Shown here: positions 26,226 to 36,800 of the stretch, in pieces
Layout: every line of letters starts with the position of its first letter
How positions within the stretch are numbered: the stretch's first letter is position 1
Origin: Segetibacter sp.
Lineage (GTDB): Bacteria; Bacteroidota; Bacteroidia; Chitinophagales; Chitinophagaceae
Assembly (NCBI GenBank): GCA_028288485.1
Contig: JAQBNO010000209.1
Location: 27,119 to 91,118 of the forward strand
Direction of reading: 5' to 3'
Length of the DNA: 64,000 nt
Program-made: the position numbers and the translations under genes
Notes under the pieces: generated by a model
Databases searched by the model: none
Seen by the model: only the letters and a program-made list of their open reading frames with translations
Told to the model about the DNA's origin: nothing

Positions 26226-26705
26226 TTATTTTTTCTGCTTCAACATTTGTACGGTGTCTTTTAATTGACGTAGTTCACTTTCCATTTTGTAGATGTTTTT
26301 TTGATTTTGTCTTGTATCAATGAGATTAAAGATGAACGTACAACCTGCTATAGCTAAAAGAATAGTAGTGGCGATGTTTTTCAGATAATCGTTAATATCA
26401 TTCAGCACTTCTTTACGCCCCTCGTATAGGAGATGGCGATCAAAGTAGGAGATCGTCCCTTTTCTTAATATTATGAAACTTTGAACACCGCTTTGCCAAA
26501 TCCATTCTATTTCCTCAATTCCATTTAAATAATTCATCTCTTGAATTATTTCTTCTTCATTTAAATGCGATGCTGTAACTAGCTCTTGTAGTGTTAGCTT
26601 GATATCTTGGATATTTACATGTTCTTGAGCATCGAAACGGGACAAGTTGTCTTGTAAAACTCCTAAAATTTTATGTCTTACGTAATATTTCCTCTTTCTA
26701 AGCAT
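26226..26705 (-). CDS. Hypothetical protein with winged-helix-like N-terminus and one TM segment
   Basis: 159 residues. Residues about 5-85 alternate helix and strand as in a winged helix (IQDIKLTLQELVTASHLNEE, then an IEWIWQSGVQSFIILRKG wing). One hydrophobic segment follows (about 110-128, ATTILLAIAGCTFIFNLI), and the C-terminal tail (about 130-159) is a coiled coil. This suggests a membrane-anchored sensor or adaptor with cytoplasmic DNA- or protein-binding domain. No family named. Confidence 0.55.
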   Translation of the reverse strand: MLRKRKYYVRHKILGVLQDNLSRFDAQEHVNIQDIKLTLQELVTASHLNEEEIIQEMNYLNGIEEIEWIWQSGVQSFIILRKGTISYFDRHLLYEGRKEVLNDINDYLKNIATTILLAIAGCTFIFNLIDTRQNQKNIYKMESELRQLKDTVQMLKQKK

Positions 26706-27206
26706 TACTACTAATTTTGTTAGACAATGTTACAATCTCATTCTAACTCATACAAGATTTCGTCTTTCTTTTACCATTTCCATCTTTACTTCTTGTAAGC
26801 TTTTTTGATGGCTGATCTGCCGTCAAGCTTCCGGATCGTGGCCAGCTGCAGGGTTAACCGGTTTTTTTTGTCTTTCTTGAGGAACGGTAACGGGATAGAA
26901 ATCACAGTGAGAATACATATTACAGGTACTTGGTTTCCTTCAAATATTTTAAACACTGAATCACCATCGTCGTCTTTTTAGGAACATTGCGTATTTTCCT
27001 TGCCTTAGATGCCTCAGCATTTCTTCTTGGACAGCAATCATGCTTATTAATCTCCCAGCTTATAATCTGGCCATGTTACCGTAAACCTAAAGAGCGCCTG
27101 TAGGATAGATTGATTAAGTTAAAAACTCAGCAACAAAAAGTTAAAAATAATTTTTGCTTTGTTAAAAACTAGTTATAGATTGTTTCTCTAAACCCTGCTA
27201 CTGCTT
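26706..27206. other. Intergenic region with a membrane-protein tail relic
   Basis: About 500 bp upstream of the RHS locus. On the minus strand 26786-26977 an open stretch encodes FEGNQVPVICILTVISIPLP followed by LKKDKKNRLTLQL and an RKLDGRSAIKKAYKK end: one membrane segment and a basic tail, without a start codon, so probably a gene stub. The promoter of the 27207 gene should lie near 27150-27190 (TATAGATTG-like). Confidence 0.35.
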
Positions 27207-29645
27207 TTGAAAGCCTTTCTTTTTTCATTTATTGCGATTCTATTATTAAAACATGCTACCGGGCAAAACTCGGAGGCTAATTTTAATTTTGAAGAAGCAG
27301 GGGCTAAAAAGATTACCACTTCAAAAAACGTTTCATTACTAATCTTAAGTGACAGTATCAATATATCGGCCGACCGTATTTACTCCCTGATAAGAGAACA
27401 TAAAAAAATAAAGGGAGATACGGTCGTTATATTTATTCGATCAACTAATAACGGTTTTATTGAATGGAACCGTTTAGTTAATATACCCGGCAGTTCTTCT
27501 GCCAAAAAAGATGGCCATTCGAACTCATCCATCATTTCCCCTTCAACAAAAAAACCCTTACTTAAAGTTCATGGTAATGTCCTTTATGATCTAAATTATA
27601 ACTCCCGCATCGACACCCCCTACGCAGAAAAAGAAATTTATCAGCACACTGTACAAACTTATTTAGATATAACTGTAAAAGATCAATATCCTCTTAGATT
27701 TTACTTTACTACCAGGTTCAGCAATTCAAGCCTGTTTAGAAACTTCACCGATTTAAACCTGCAATTTGATCCTTTACAGTTCAGGAACAAAATAAAAGAA
27801 AACTTAAAAAGCAGAATAAAGCCTCCCTTTCAGTTAGATTCTTTAGAAAGAATAAAGTCACTTTTAGAGAAGAAGGCCAAAGAATTATATGATCTGCGGA
27901 ATTGGTTGAAGGACCCTGCTACTATTCAACGCCTTATTGAGGAAAGAGAAAAGCAATTATATGGTCAAAAAAGCCGTGTAGAAAACGGTGAACCAGGGCT
28001 AAGTCAGCAGAGTCTAACGGGTATAGTAGATAAAGAGGCTAAAACTGTATCTATACAAAGACTTAGAAAAGAGGCATCGCAAAATAAGGATTTGGATAAT
28101 AGGAAAGATTCAATTAATAGCTCCATTAATAACTTTCAACAGAAGTATGATGAGAATAAAAGAAAAGTTGATTCAGCAGAATCAGAATTAGTAAAACTGC
28201 GCCAATTATACAATCAAGGCACCGATAAATTAAAAAACAGCCCTGCTTTTTCCAGAAGCGAAATTGATGCAATAAAAGATGTAAGGATACTAAAAAACAA
28301 ACTGGCAAAGGAAGGTTTATCTGATACACTGTTGCCTAAAGGGTATAAGTTACTATGGGGATTACGATCATTTAAAATTGGAAGGAGCCTGGTTGACTAT
28401 TCCGAGCTTTCGGCGAAGAATATAAGTATTAAGGGATTGCAGGTAGAGTATAACCCTTACTATTATTATGCTTTTGCAACTGGCTTTATTGATTACAGGT
28501 TTCGTGATTTTATAGTACGAAATAAAAATACTTCACTTCAATATTTAAATTTGATCCGGGTAGGCAAGGGATTAAAAGAAGGAAATAACTTAATAGTTAC
28601 ACACTATTCGGGTAGCAGGCAGTTATACAATTCCTCTAGCACCTTACAGGGTTTCCAGATACCTAATTACAAGTTGATGGGTTATACCATTGAAGGTCAG
28701 ATCAAAGTAAACAAAACAACTTTTATTACAGGCGAGGCAGCGAAATCGTCTGTTCCTTACTACAGTTTAAGTAGCGGGGATAAAAATTTATTTAGTAGCG
28801 CTTTTAAGATGCGCGATCATTCTAATGAGGCGTATTCAATAAAAGTAGTTTCATTTATTCCTTCTACCCGTACGAAATTAAACGGATACTATCGGCGTTT
28901 TGGCGCAAACTTTCAATCTTTTAGCCTTTTTACTTCCGGTTCCGCCCAGAGTTCATGGGCTTTTAGAGTCGAACAGCCTTTTTTGAAAAGGCGTTTAATT
29001 GTTAACAGTTCTATCAGGGCAAATGATTTTACCAATCCCTTTATTGGCAGGCAATATAAGAGTACAACTATATTTAAAAGTATTCAGGCTACATTAAGAA
29101 TAAAAAGACTTCCTATTCTTTCATTAGGATATTCTCCAAGTTCCCAATTAACAAAGCTAAATGACGGACAATTTGTTGAAAATCTGTTTCATACATTAAC
29201 AGCAAGCGCCAATCATTTTTATCGGCATAAAGCAGTCATGTATAATACTTCTGTCATCTACATGCAATTTTATAATAAGGAAACGGATTCGAATTTTGTG
29301 TACTTCAATACTAAAAATCTCTTCCTTAGTCAAAGTATTATACTTGACAAACTATCGGTTCAATTTAATTTTTCGGGATCTTCTAATACTGATTATAAAC
29401 TATATACTTACGAACATAATCTTCAATACAAACTGAATGAGTGGTTTAGAATAGGAGGCGGTGTTAAGTATAACAGACAAACAATTTACGATCGGGAATT
29501 ATGGGGTTATGCAGGGAACGCTTTATTGAAAATTCCTAAAGTTGGAGAGTTGCAAGTGACGATGGATAAAGGATTTATTCCAGGAAGTAACAAAGAATTA
29601 GTGGATAATACTATCGGACGCTTGACTTTCTTTAAAGTTTTTTAA
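27207..29645 (+). CDS. Outer-membrane coiled-coil/beta-barrel protein of the RHS locus
   Basis: 812 residues from a TTG start. A signal peptide (about 1-19, KAFLFSFIAILLLKHATGQ) precedes an N-terminal soluble domain, a coiled-coil region (about 195-375) and a C-terminal ~400-residue part rich in alternating aromatic/polar strands that ends in ...RLTFFKVF. The terminal Phe and strand pattern are those of an outer-membrane barrel. It ends 9 bp before the next exported protein and opens a six-gene run of secreted proteins. I infer that it anchors or exports the RHS proteins. No named family. Confidence 0.65.
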   Translation: MKAFLFSFIAILLLKHATGQNSEANFNFEEAGAKKITTSKNVSLLILSDSINISADRIYSLIREHKKIKGDTVVIFIRSTNNGFIEWNRLVNIPGSSSAKKDGHSNSSIISPSTKKPLLKVHGNVLYDLNYNSRIDTPYAEKEIYQHTVQTYLDITVKDQYPLRFYFTTRFSNSSLFRNFTDLNLQFDPLQFRNKIKENLKSRIKPPFQLDSLERIKSLLEKKAKELYDLRNWLKDPATIQRLIEEREKQLYGQKSRVENGEPGLSQQSLTGIVDKEAKTVSIQRLRKEASQNKDLDNRKDSINSSINNFQQKYDENKRKVDSAESELVKLRQLYNQGTDKLKNSPAFSRSEIDAIKDVRILKNKLAKEGLSDTLLPKGYKLLWGLRSFKIGRSLVDYSELSAKNISIKGLQVEYNPYYYYAFATGFIDYRFRDFIVRNKNTSLQYLNLIRVGKGLKEGNNLIVTHYSGSRQLYNSSSTLQGFQIPNYKLMGYTIEGQIKVNKTTFITGEAAKSSVPYYSLSSGDKNLFSSAFKMRDHSNEAYSIKVVSFIPSTRTKLNGYYRRFGANFQSFSLFTSGSAQSSWAFRVEQPFLKRRLIVNSSIRANDFTNPFIGRQYKSTTIFKSIQATLRIKRLPILSLGYSPSSQLTKLNDGQFVENLFHTLTASANHFYRHKAVMYNTSVIYMQFYNKETDSNFVYFNTKNLFLSQSIILDKLSVQFNFSGSSNTDYKLYTYEHNLQYKLNEWFRIGGGVKYNRQTIYDRELWGYAGNALLKIPKVGELQVTMDKGFIPGSNKELVDNTIGRLTFFKVF

Positions 29646-29654
29646 AAGTTATTT

Positions 29655-30773
29655 ATGTATAAACAAGTTAGTTTAATTCTCTGCTGCATCCTGTTTAATT
29701 TTTGGTGTAACGGACAAATAAGCATTAATCTTCAGCTGCCTCCTACAGGTATTGTTATGAAGAATCAGCTTTGGAACATAGCGGTGGTAAATAGCGGAAG
29801 TTCGGCGCAGGAAGTATATATAGGATTGACATTACTAAACGCAAGTGATAATCAACCCGTACTAACTGCTACAACTAAAGTCATAACGGTTAATAAAGGT
29901 GCTTTTTTACTTAAATCAACTGATCTTAATCCAATTCAATATCACTACATCTCTCCAATAAATAATGTAGATCAAACCCCTAACGGTTTTTTACCTATTG
30001 GAAATTTCATGGCGTGTTTCACTGTGTACAAGCACGAATACGAAACCTATATTGAACTTGCCGAGGACTGTGTACCGGTAGAGGTGGCCCCTTTAAGTCC
30101 TCCTTTGCTAAATACCCCAGAAAATGAGGCAGTAATTGAAACTCCTTTTCCGCTATTTAGTTGGATACCTCCTGTACCAATTAATTTATTTAACGAGTTA
30201 TCATACGACTTAATTTTAGTGGAAGTTTTGCAGGGTCAAGAGGCTTCCCAAGCTATACAACAAAACGTTCCAGTATATAACATCGGCAACTATAGAAGTT
30301 TATTCAATAATTATCCTGCTTCCAATAAATCTTTAGATACTGCTAAAACATATGCCTGGCGTATTGTCGCCCGCAATAATAATCAGTTTGCAGCGCAAAG
30401 TGAAGTATGGACATTTAAGTTGCGCTCGAAGCAACCTGATTCTGCCAAAATTGATGATCAACCGTACATTAAATTAAAAAGAGGCTATGAATCGGCTACC
30501 GCAGTAAGTAAGGGCATTTTAAAAATTGAATATGATAACCAGGCTAATGATAGCGTACTGAATTATACCATTAGAAGTTCAGAAAGCGGGGAAAATGAGG
30601 TTTTAAAAGAAGGCACTCTTAATCTTCAATATGGTCCCAACTTGATAGAAATCGAGCTTTTAAAAGGCCGTAAGTTTTCAATCAATAAAACTTATCAATT
30701 TCAGATTGTTAACTCCCGGAATGAAGAATGGAATCTTAAATTTTCATATAACACCCCAGCAACAGCAGAATAA
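29655..30773 (+). CDS. Secreted FN3-like protein of the RHS locus
   Basis: 372 residues with a signal peptide (MYKQVSLILCCILFNFWCNG). An N-terminal Ig-like beta domain (about 22-145) is followed by a fibronectin-III-like domain (about 150-260), recognisable by LNTPENEAVIETPFPLFSWIP and by KTYAWRIVARNNN. The C-terminal ~110 residues are beta-rich. There is no T9SS sorting domain and no lipobox. It starts 9 bp after the barrel gene and ends 41 bp before the 2535-residue protein, so co-expression is likely. It probably acts as a periplasmic or surface adaptor; this is inferred. Confidence 0.6.
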   Translation: MYKQVSLILCCILFNFWCNGQISINLQLPPTGIVMKNQLWNIAVVNSGSSAQEVYIGLTLLNASDNQPVLTATTKVITVNKGAFLLKSTDLNPIQYHYISPINNVDQTPNGFLPIGNFMACFTVYKHEYETYIELAEDCVPVEVAPLSPPLLNTPENEAVIETPFPLFSWIPPVPINLFNELSYDLILVEVLQGQEASQAIQQNVPVYNIGNYRSLFNNYPASNKSLDTAKTYAWRIVARNNNQFAAQSEVWTFKLRSKQPDSAKIDDQPYIKLKRGYESATAVSKGILKIEYDNQANDSVLNYTIRSSESGENEVLKEGTLNLQYGPNLIEIELLKGRKFSINKTYQFQIVNSRNEEWNLKFSYNTPATAE

Positions 30774-30814
30774 AAATTAACCCACTTTATCGTAAGAAAA
30801 GACCCTTAAAATAC

Positions 30815-33800
30815 ATGATACAGCGTTTAGCCCAATTTAGTAAAAGAATTGCCCTGGGATTATTTTTGCTTTTTTATTCTAACATACTTTTTGCAAGGTT
30901 TGCTTATCCTGCATATGATACAGCTAACATTTCTTTTGATAGATATTCATCTGTCGGCAACGAGAATAGACCTATACGGGAGTATCGTCATATAATTGCC
31001 AACAAACCCATTATTTCATTTGACGAACGAAATACTACAAATCCTGTTGATTTCAGTACTTTAAACCTCCGTAATCCAGGTATCCTTGTCGAAGAAAAAT
31101 TTGATGGTGGAGGCCCCACCCAGCCTGAAATGCAGTCATTTTCATCGGTCAATAATACCAATATGGTTGACCTTTTTACCGGTGATTTTTCATACAACAT
31201 ACCATTGCTGGATGTAGGAGGTTATCCTGTTAATATCAGTTACAGAAGCGGTGTAACAATGGACCAGGAAGCAAGTTGGGTGGGGCTTGGATGGAACATC
31301 AATCCCGGTACGATCACCCGTAATATGCGGGGCCTGCCTGATGATTTCAATGGCGGGAAAGACACGATTACCAAAACAGCAACAATTAAAGAGAACAAGA
31401 CAGTAGGTGTTTCCGCGGGTGCCAATTCAGAGTTGACGGGTATATCGCTGCCTATAGGCTTAAATGCAAGTGTTGGAATATTCACTAATAACTACAAAGG
31501 TTGGGGGTTGGAAACCAGTTTGAATGCAACCTTGAACGCAGGGGTAAAAGGATTTGGTTCGTTAACAAGCGGATTGTCGGTGACTAACAATTCGCAGGAA
31601 GGTTTAACTATTGCGCCTTCTTTAGCCGTTGCAATAGCAGAAGCTGAGGCAAAAGCGAATGGCGGCATAGCTGGAAGTTTAAGTACCTCGTTAAGTTATA
31701 ACTCACGCACCGGCTTAAAAGGATTGCAATTACAGGCCGGACTTAGGCAATTTGAAACTGATGTGAAAAACCAGGCTATAAACAGTGGAAGTTCCGAGTA
31801 TGCGTCTTCCATTTCATTTGCTACCCCATCATATACACCTACTATAACAATGCCTTATACAAGCAACTTGTATTCATTTACCGGAAAAGTGGGAAGCGCT
31901 ATTACTACCCTTCATCCTAATCTATCTTTAACTGGTTATGTTACAAAGCAAAGAATTGATGCAAAAGATGTAACACAGGTACTGCCTGCATTCGGTTACT
32001 TGAATTATCAAAAGGGTAGTATGGATAAAAACGCTCTCCTTGATTTTAACCGTGAAAAGGAAATTGCCTATAGAGAAAAGCCGGCCGTTGCGCATATTGC
32101 TGTTCCTAATTATACCTACGATCTGTTTTCTGTTACAGGGGAAGGAACAGGAGGAATGTTTCGGGCATACAGAAGTGATATCGGCTTTATTTATGACCAT
32201 AACATGAAAACAAAAAGTGAGTCTTTGGGGGGAAGTGTAGACGTTGGCTCGGGTAATATTTTTCATGGGGGAGTCGATATTAATCTCAATCGTTCTTTCA
32301 CTGAGAATAGTGCGTGGCTTAACGAAAATGCGGTTAAAAACAACCTTTCGTTCAAAAGATCCGATTCTTTGTATGAATCGGTTTATTTTAGAAACCCAGG
32401 TGAAAAAGCGATTAACTCCAAGCTATATTATGATTCGCTTGGTGGTGATGATGTGGTAGCAGTTAATTTGTATCAAGGCGGCAGTAGTAGCTCAATAATA
32501 ACGGCAACTAATTTTCTAAACAGGTATAGGAACAAGTCTTTAGTTGGACAACTTCCAATTTCGTCAACCAGTACAATTAAAAAGGAAAGAGATAAACGGA
32601 GCCAGGTAATTACATATTTGACTGCAAAAGAAGCAAGTGAAGTTGGATTTTCAAAGTATATTGAAAGTTATGGGATCAATAAATTTAGCTGTGATACTTG
32701 TGCAAGATGTTTTCCAAATCCGACGGATGTTTTAGATGGGACGGGTACTGGATTAATAGGGGAATATTTCAATGGTGAAAATTTTGAAGCTAAGGCCTAC
32801 CAAAAGGTAGGATACGTTAATTTTTCTAATCCTTCAACCATTCCAGGATTAAACCAGGACCACTTTTCTATTCGGTGGACAGGGAGATTGAAAGCGCCAG
32901 ACTCCGGTTCATATAAAATTGTAACGACTACTGATGACGGATTTAGACTTTGGATAAACGACTCGCTTTTTAAAAATGACTGGAAACCCCATAGTCCGAA
33001 AGCCGATACAGCATATCTGAATCTTGTTGCGGGTGAGGTAGTATCTATTAAATTTGAATACTTTGAAAGTGGAGGAACTTCAATTGCACAACTATCATGG
33101 ATTCGCCCCGGAGGAACATTTTCATTGATCTCTGCAAATTATCTGTATTCAGTTCCTCCCAAAGATTCTTATACGAATGTTTCGCTTACAAAAGAAAAAA
33201 GAATTAATACGTTTAGACAACACGGTCATATTTCCGAGATGACTGTACTAAATGCAGATGGTCGTCGATACATTTATGGAATTCCTGTTTACAACCTGTT
33301 GCAAAAAGAGGCTACATTTTCAATTGATTCGAAAGGGGGCAGCACCAATACCGGTCTTGTACATTATGCCCACGACACTGACAATACAGTTAAAAATCAA
33401 AGAGGAAATGACAACTATTTCAGCAGCGAAATTATTCCAGCTTACGCACATTCCTTTTTATTAACAGCTATTGTTTCTCCTGATTATGTAGACCTTGCCG
33501 GCGATGGTATTTCTGACGACGACCGCGGCGACGCCATAAAGTTTAATTACTCGAAGGTTTCGGGAATTTTGAACCCGTTTAAATGGAGAGCTCCATTTGG
33601 AAAGAATATTGTTACCTATAATGAAGGGTTAAAGACTGATACGAGGGATGATAAAGGAAATTATGTATATGGTGAAAAAGAGCTATGGTATCTGCATTCT
33701 TTAGAGTCGAAATCGATGATAGCAACTTTTACCGTTGAGGAACGGTCAGATGGATGGGGTGTTAATGAACGAGGAGATGAACAAACAGAACGGCCGGCGA

Positions 33801-36800
33801 AAAAACTGAAAGAAATCAATTTATATAGTAAAGCAGATTTTTTGAAAAATGGAAGCAAGGCCACGGCTATTAAAACGGTTCATTTTCGCTACAGCTACAA
33901 ATTATGCAAGGGTTTAAAGGGCGATCCAAATGATTTAACCGGTAAGCTTACATTAGACACCATTTGGTTTAGTTATAATGGAAACGATAAAGGCAAATTA
34001 AACCCGTATGTTTTCAGCTACCATTCCAATAATCCATCTTATAATATAAAGTCGTACGATAAGTGGGGAAATTATAAAGATCCTCTTCAAAACCCTGGCT
34101 CTACAGCAAGCAATTTAATTACGAATGCCGAATATCCGTATGCATTAAAAGACAGTGCAACTTCAGCAATAAATGCAGGAGCGTGGAACCTCAATAATGT
34201 AACTCTCCCTTCCGGTGGAAGAATAAATGTTACTTATGAAAGTGATGATTATGCATATGTCCAGAACAGGAGGGCTATGGAGATGTTTAAAATCTATGGC
34301 TTTGGAGCAACTAGCTCATTAGCAAATGCTTCTTTAAATTTATTTGGATCCAAGGATAATCTATACGTATTTGTGAAGCTTTCTTCTCCCGTTGCCAACA
34401 CGAAGGAGGCTTTTAGTAAGTATCTGGAAGGTGTTAATAAAATATATTTTAAGTTATCTGTTCAAATGCCAACAGATAAGTATGGAATGGGTTATGAATA
34501 TGTTCCTTGTTACGCTGAGTTGGATGCGATAGGCGGATACGGGATTGCCGATTCTACTACCATGTGGATGAAGTTGAAAGGAATCAGTATCCAGGGCGAT
34601 AAAAACGAAATTTATAGTCCACTGGCAACAGCAGCAATTCAATTTCTCAGGCTGAACCTTCCTTCGAAAGCATATCCGGGCTCTGAGGTGGGAAATAATG
34701 TTGATTTACGGGATGCGGTAAGCATCGTATTGTCTCAGGCCGATAATATAAGAAATGCTTTTAGATCATTTGATGCGTTTGCAAGGAAGAAACCAGTTGC
34801 CTATTTGGTTGATACCAGTAGAACATTCGTTCGGCTAAATAGTCCTAACCATAAAAAACTAGGTGGAGGGCATAGAGTTAAACGGGTAGAAATATTTGAT
34901 AACTGGAATAGCATGACGGGGCAAAAGGAGTCTTCTTACGGGCAGGAATATAACTATACAACGATTAAGGAAATAAACGGCAAGCAGACCAGGATAAGTA
35001 GCGGCGTTGCAGGTTATGAACCTATGATTGGTAGCGAAGAAAACCCTTTCCACCTCCCAATTGAATACGTCGAAAAAATCGCCCCTTTAGGTCCTGTTAC
35101 TTTAGGTTATACAGAAGAACCATTAGGTGAAGCGTTTTTCCCATCGGCTGGTGTCGGTTACAGTAAGGTGAGGGTTAGGTCAATACATACCCAGAATAAA
35201 AAATCTGCCAACGGTTATGAAGAAACAGAGTTCTATACTGCTTTTGATTTTCCAACAGTTACTGATCGTTCAATGTTGGATAAAAAAAGGTATAAGCCTG
35301 CTTTAGCAAACTTCCTGAAAATAAATGCGAAACACTTCATCTCCTTATCGCAGGGTTTCAAGGTCGAGTTAAACGATATGCACGGTAAGATAAAAACACA
35401 GGCAACTTATGCTGAAACCGATTCTGATCATCCGCTGACTTATACAAGGAATATTTATAAAGTAGAAAATCACTCGGTCGATTCAAAGCAGCTCTCTAAT
35501 AGAGTTACGGTTATGAGTCCTGATGGCATTATAGATACTGCCGGCATAATTGGAAAAGATGTTGAATTGATGATGGATATGCGCCAGCAGGTATCAGTCG
35601 TAAACGGCAATAATTACAATGTAAATGGTGATTTTTTTGCGTTGCCGTTTCCGCCTGTTTTTCTTATTCCTTCTTTTTTTGGTCTTCCCCAGCGGGAAGA
35701 AACTCAATTTCGTTCTGTCGCTACCACGAAAATAATACAGCGATATGGCATACTGGATAGTGTGATACACATTGATAAGGGAAGTGTGGTTTCTACCAAA
35801 AATATGATGTACGACAGTGAAACAGGTGACGTGTTGTTAACTCGCACTCAAAATGAATTTAACGATCCTGTTTACAATTTTACATACCCGTCCCATTGGG
35901 CCTATGAAGGAATGGGACTAGCTTATAAAAACATCGGGGCTATGCTATATAACGCTTCCATTAAGAATGGTAAAATTGTTAAGGGATTACGGTCAGGAAT
36001 TGACACAGTGTTGTTTGCGAGCGGGGATGAAATATTAGTTGCTTCAAAATCCAAAACAAGCGGGGCAGATTGCGACCCTGCTTATGCAACGTTTCCCAAT
36101 TATTCGAAAGTATGGGCTATAGATGCAAATGTTGTAACCGGAGGAGCGAGGCAGATTTATTTCATAAATGCTGATGGTACTCCTTTTAGCGGCAACGACG
36201 TTAGTTTAAAGGTGATCCGTTCGGGCAGGAGAAATGTAAGCAGTTCACTAGGATCTGTAGTCACACTTGCTAATCCTCTCCGTTATTATGGGGGCAGGTA
36301 CACGCTAAAATTCGATGATACTTCAAGAGTAATAAATGCTTCTGCCCTTGAAATTAAACAACAGTGGAAAGTGGCGGAATTGAATAAGAAGGCTGTAAAT
36401 TATACCATGACGTGTCCTCCAGGGTATACTTACTCGACGAATTTAAGAACGTGTACAAAGGATACAATCGTCTATAGAAAGGACACCGCCGTTTCAATTT
36501 GCATCATGCAGATAACGTATCCTGTATATTCCGGTTGTGGTAGCTTTATTTATTCTTTTTCAGATACAAATAAAAGAACACCAATAGACTCTTCAAATAG
36601 TTTTTGGAAGGGTACCGGTGCAACTGGTTGCCCAACAACTGGATATGCTTACAGAAACATAGCCGATAGCACAAGTTCGACAAATTTCCAAGGAAACTCT
36701 GTGTTACCTCCACCATCTGCAAATCCTTGTGACCCGAATCCGTCTCCGCGTATCGGACCCTTAAATAGAAGCGGGATATGGGCATGCTGCAAGGATTCTA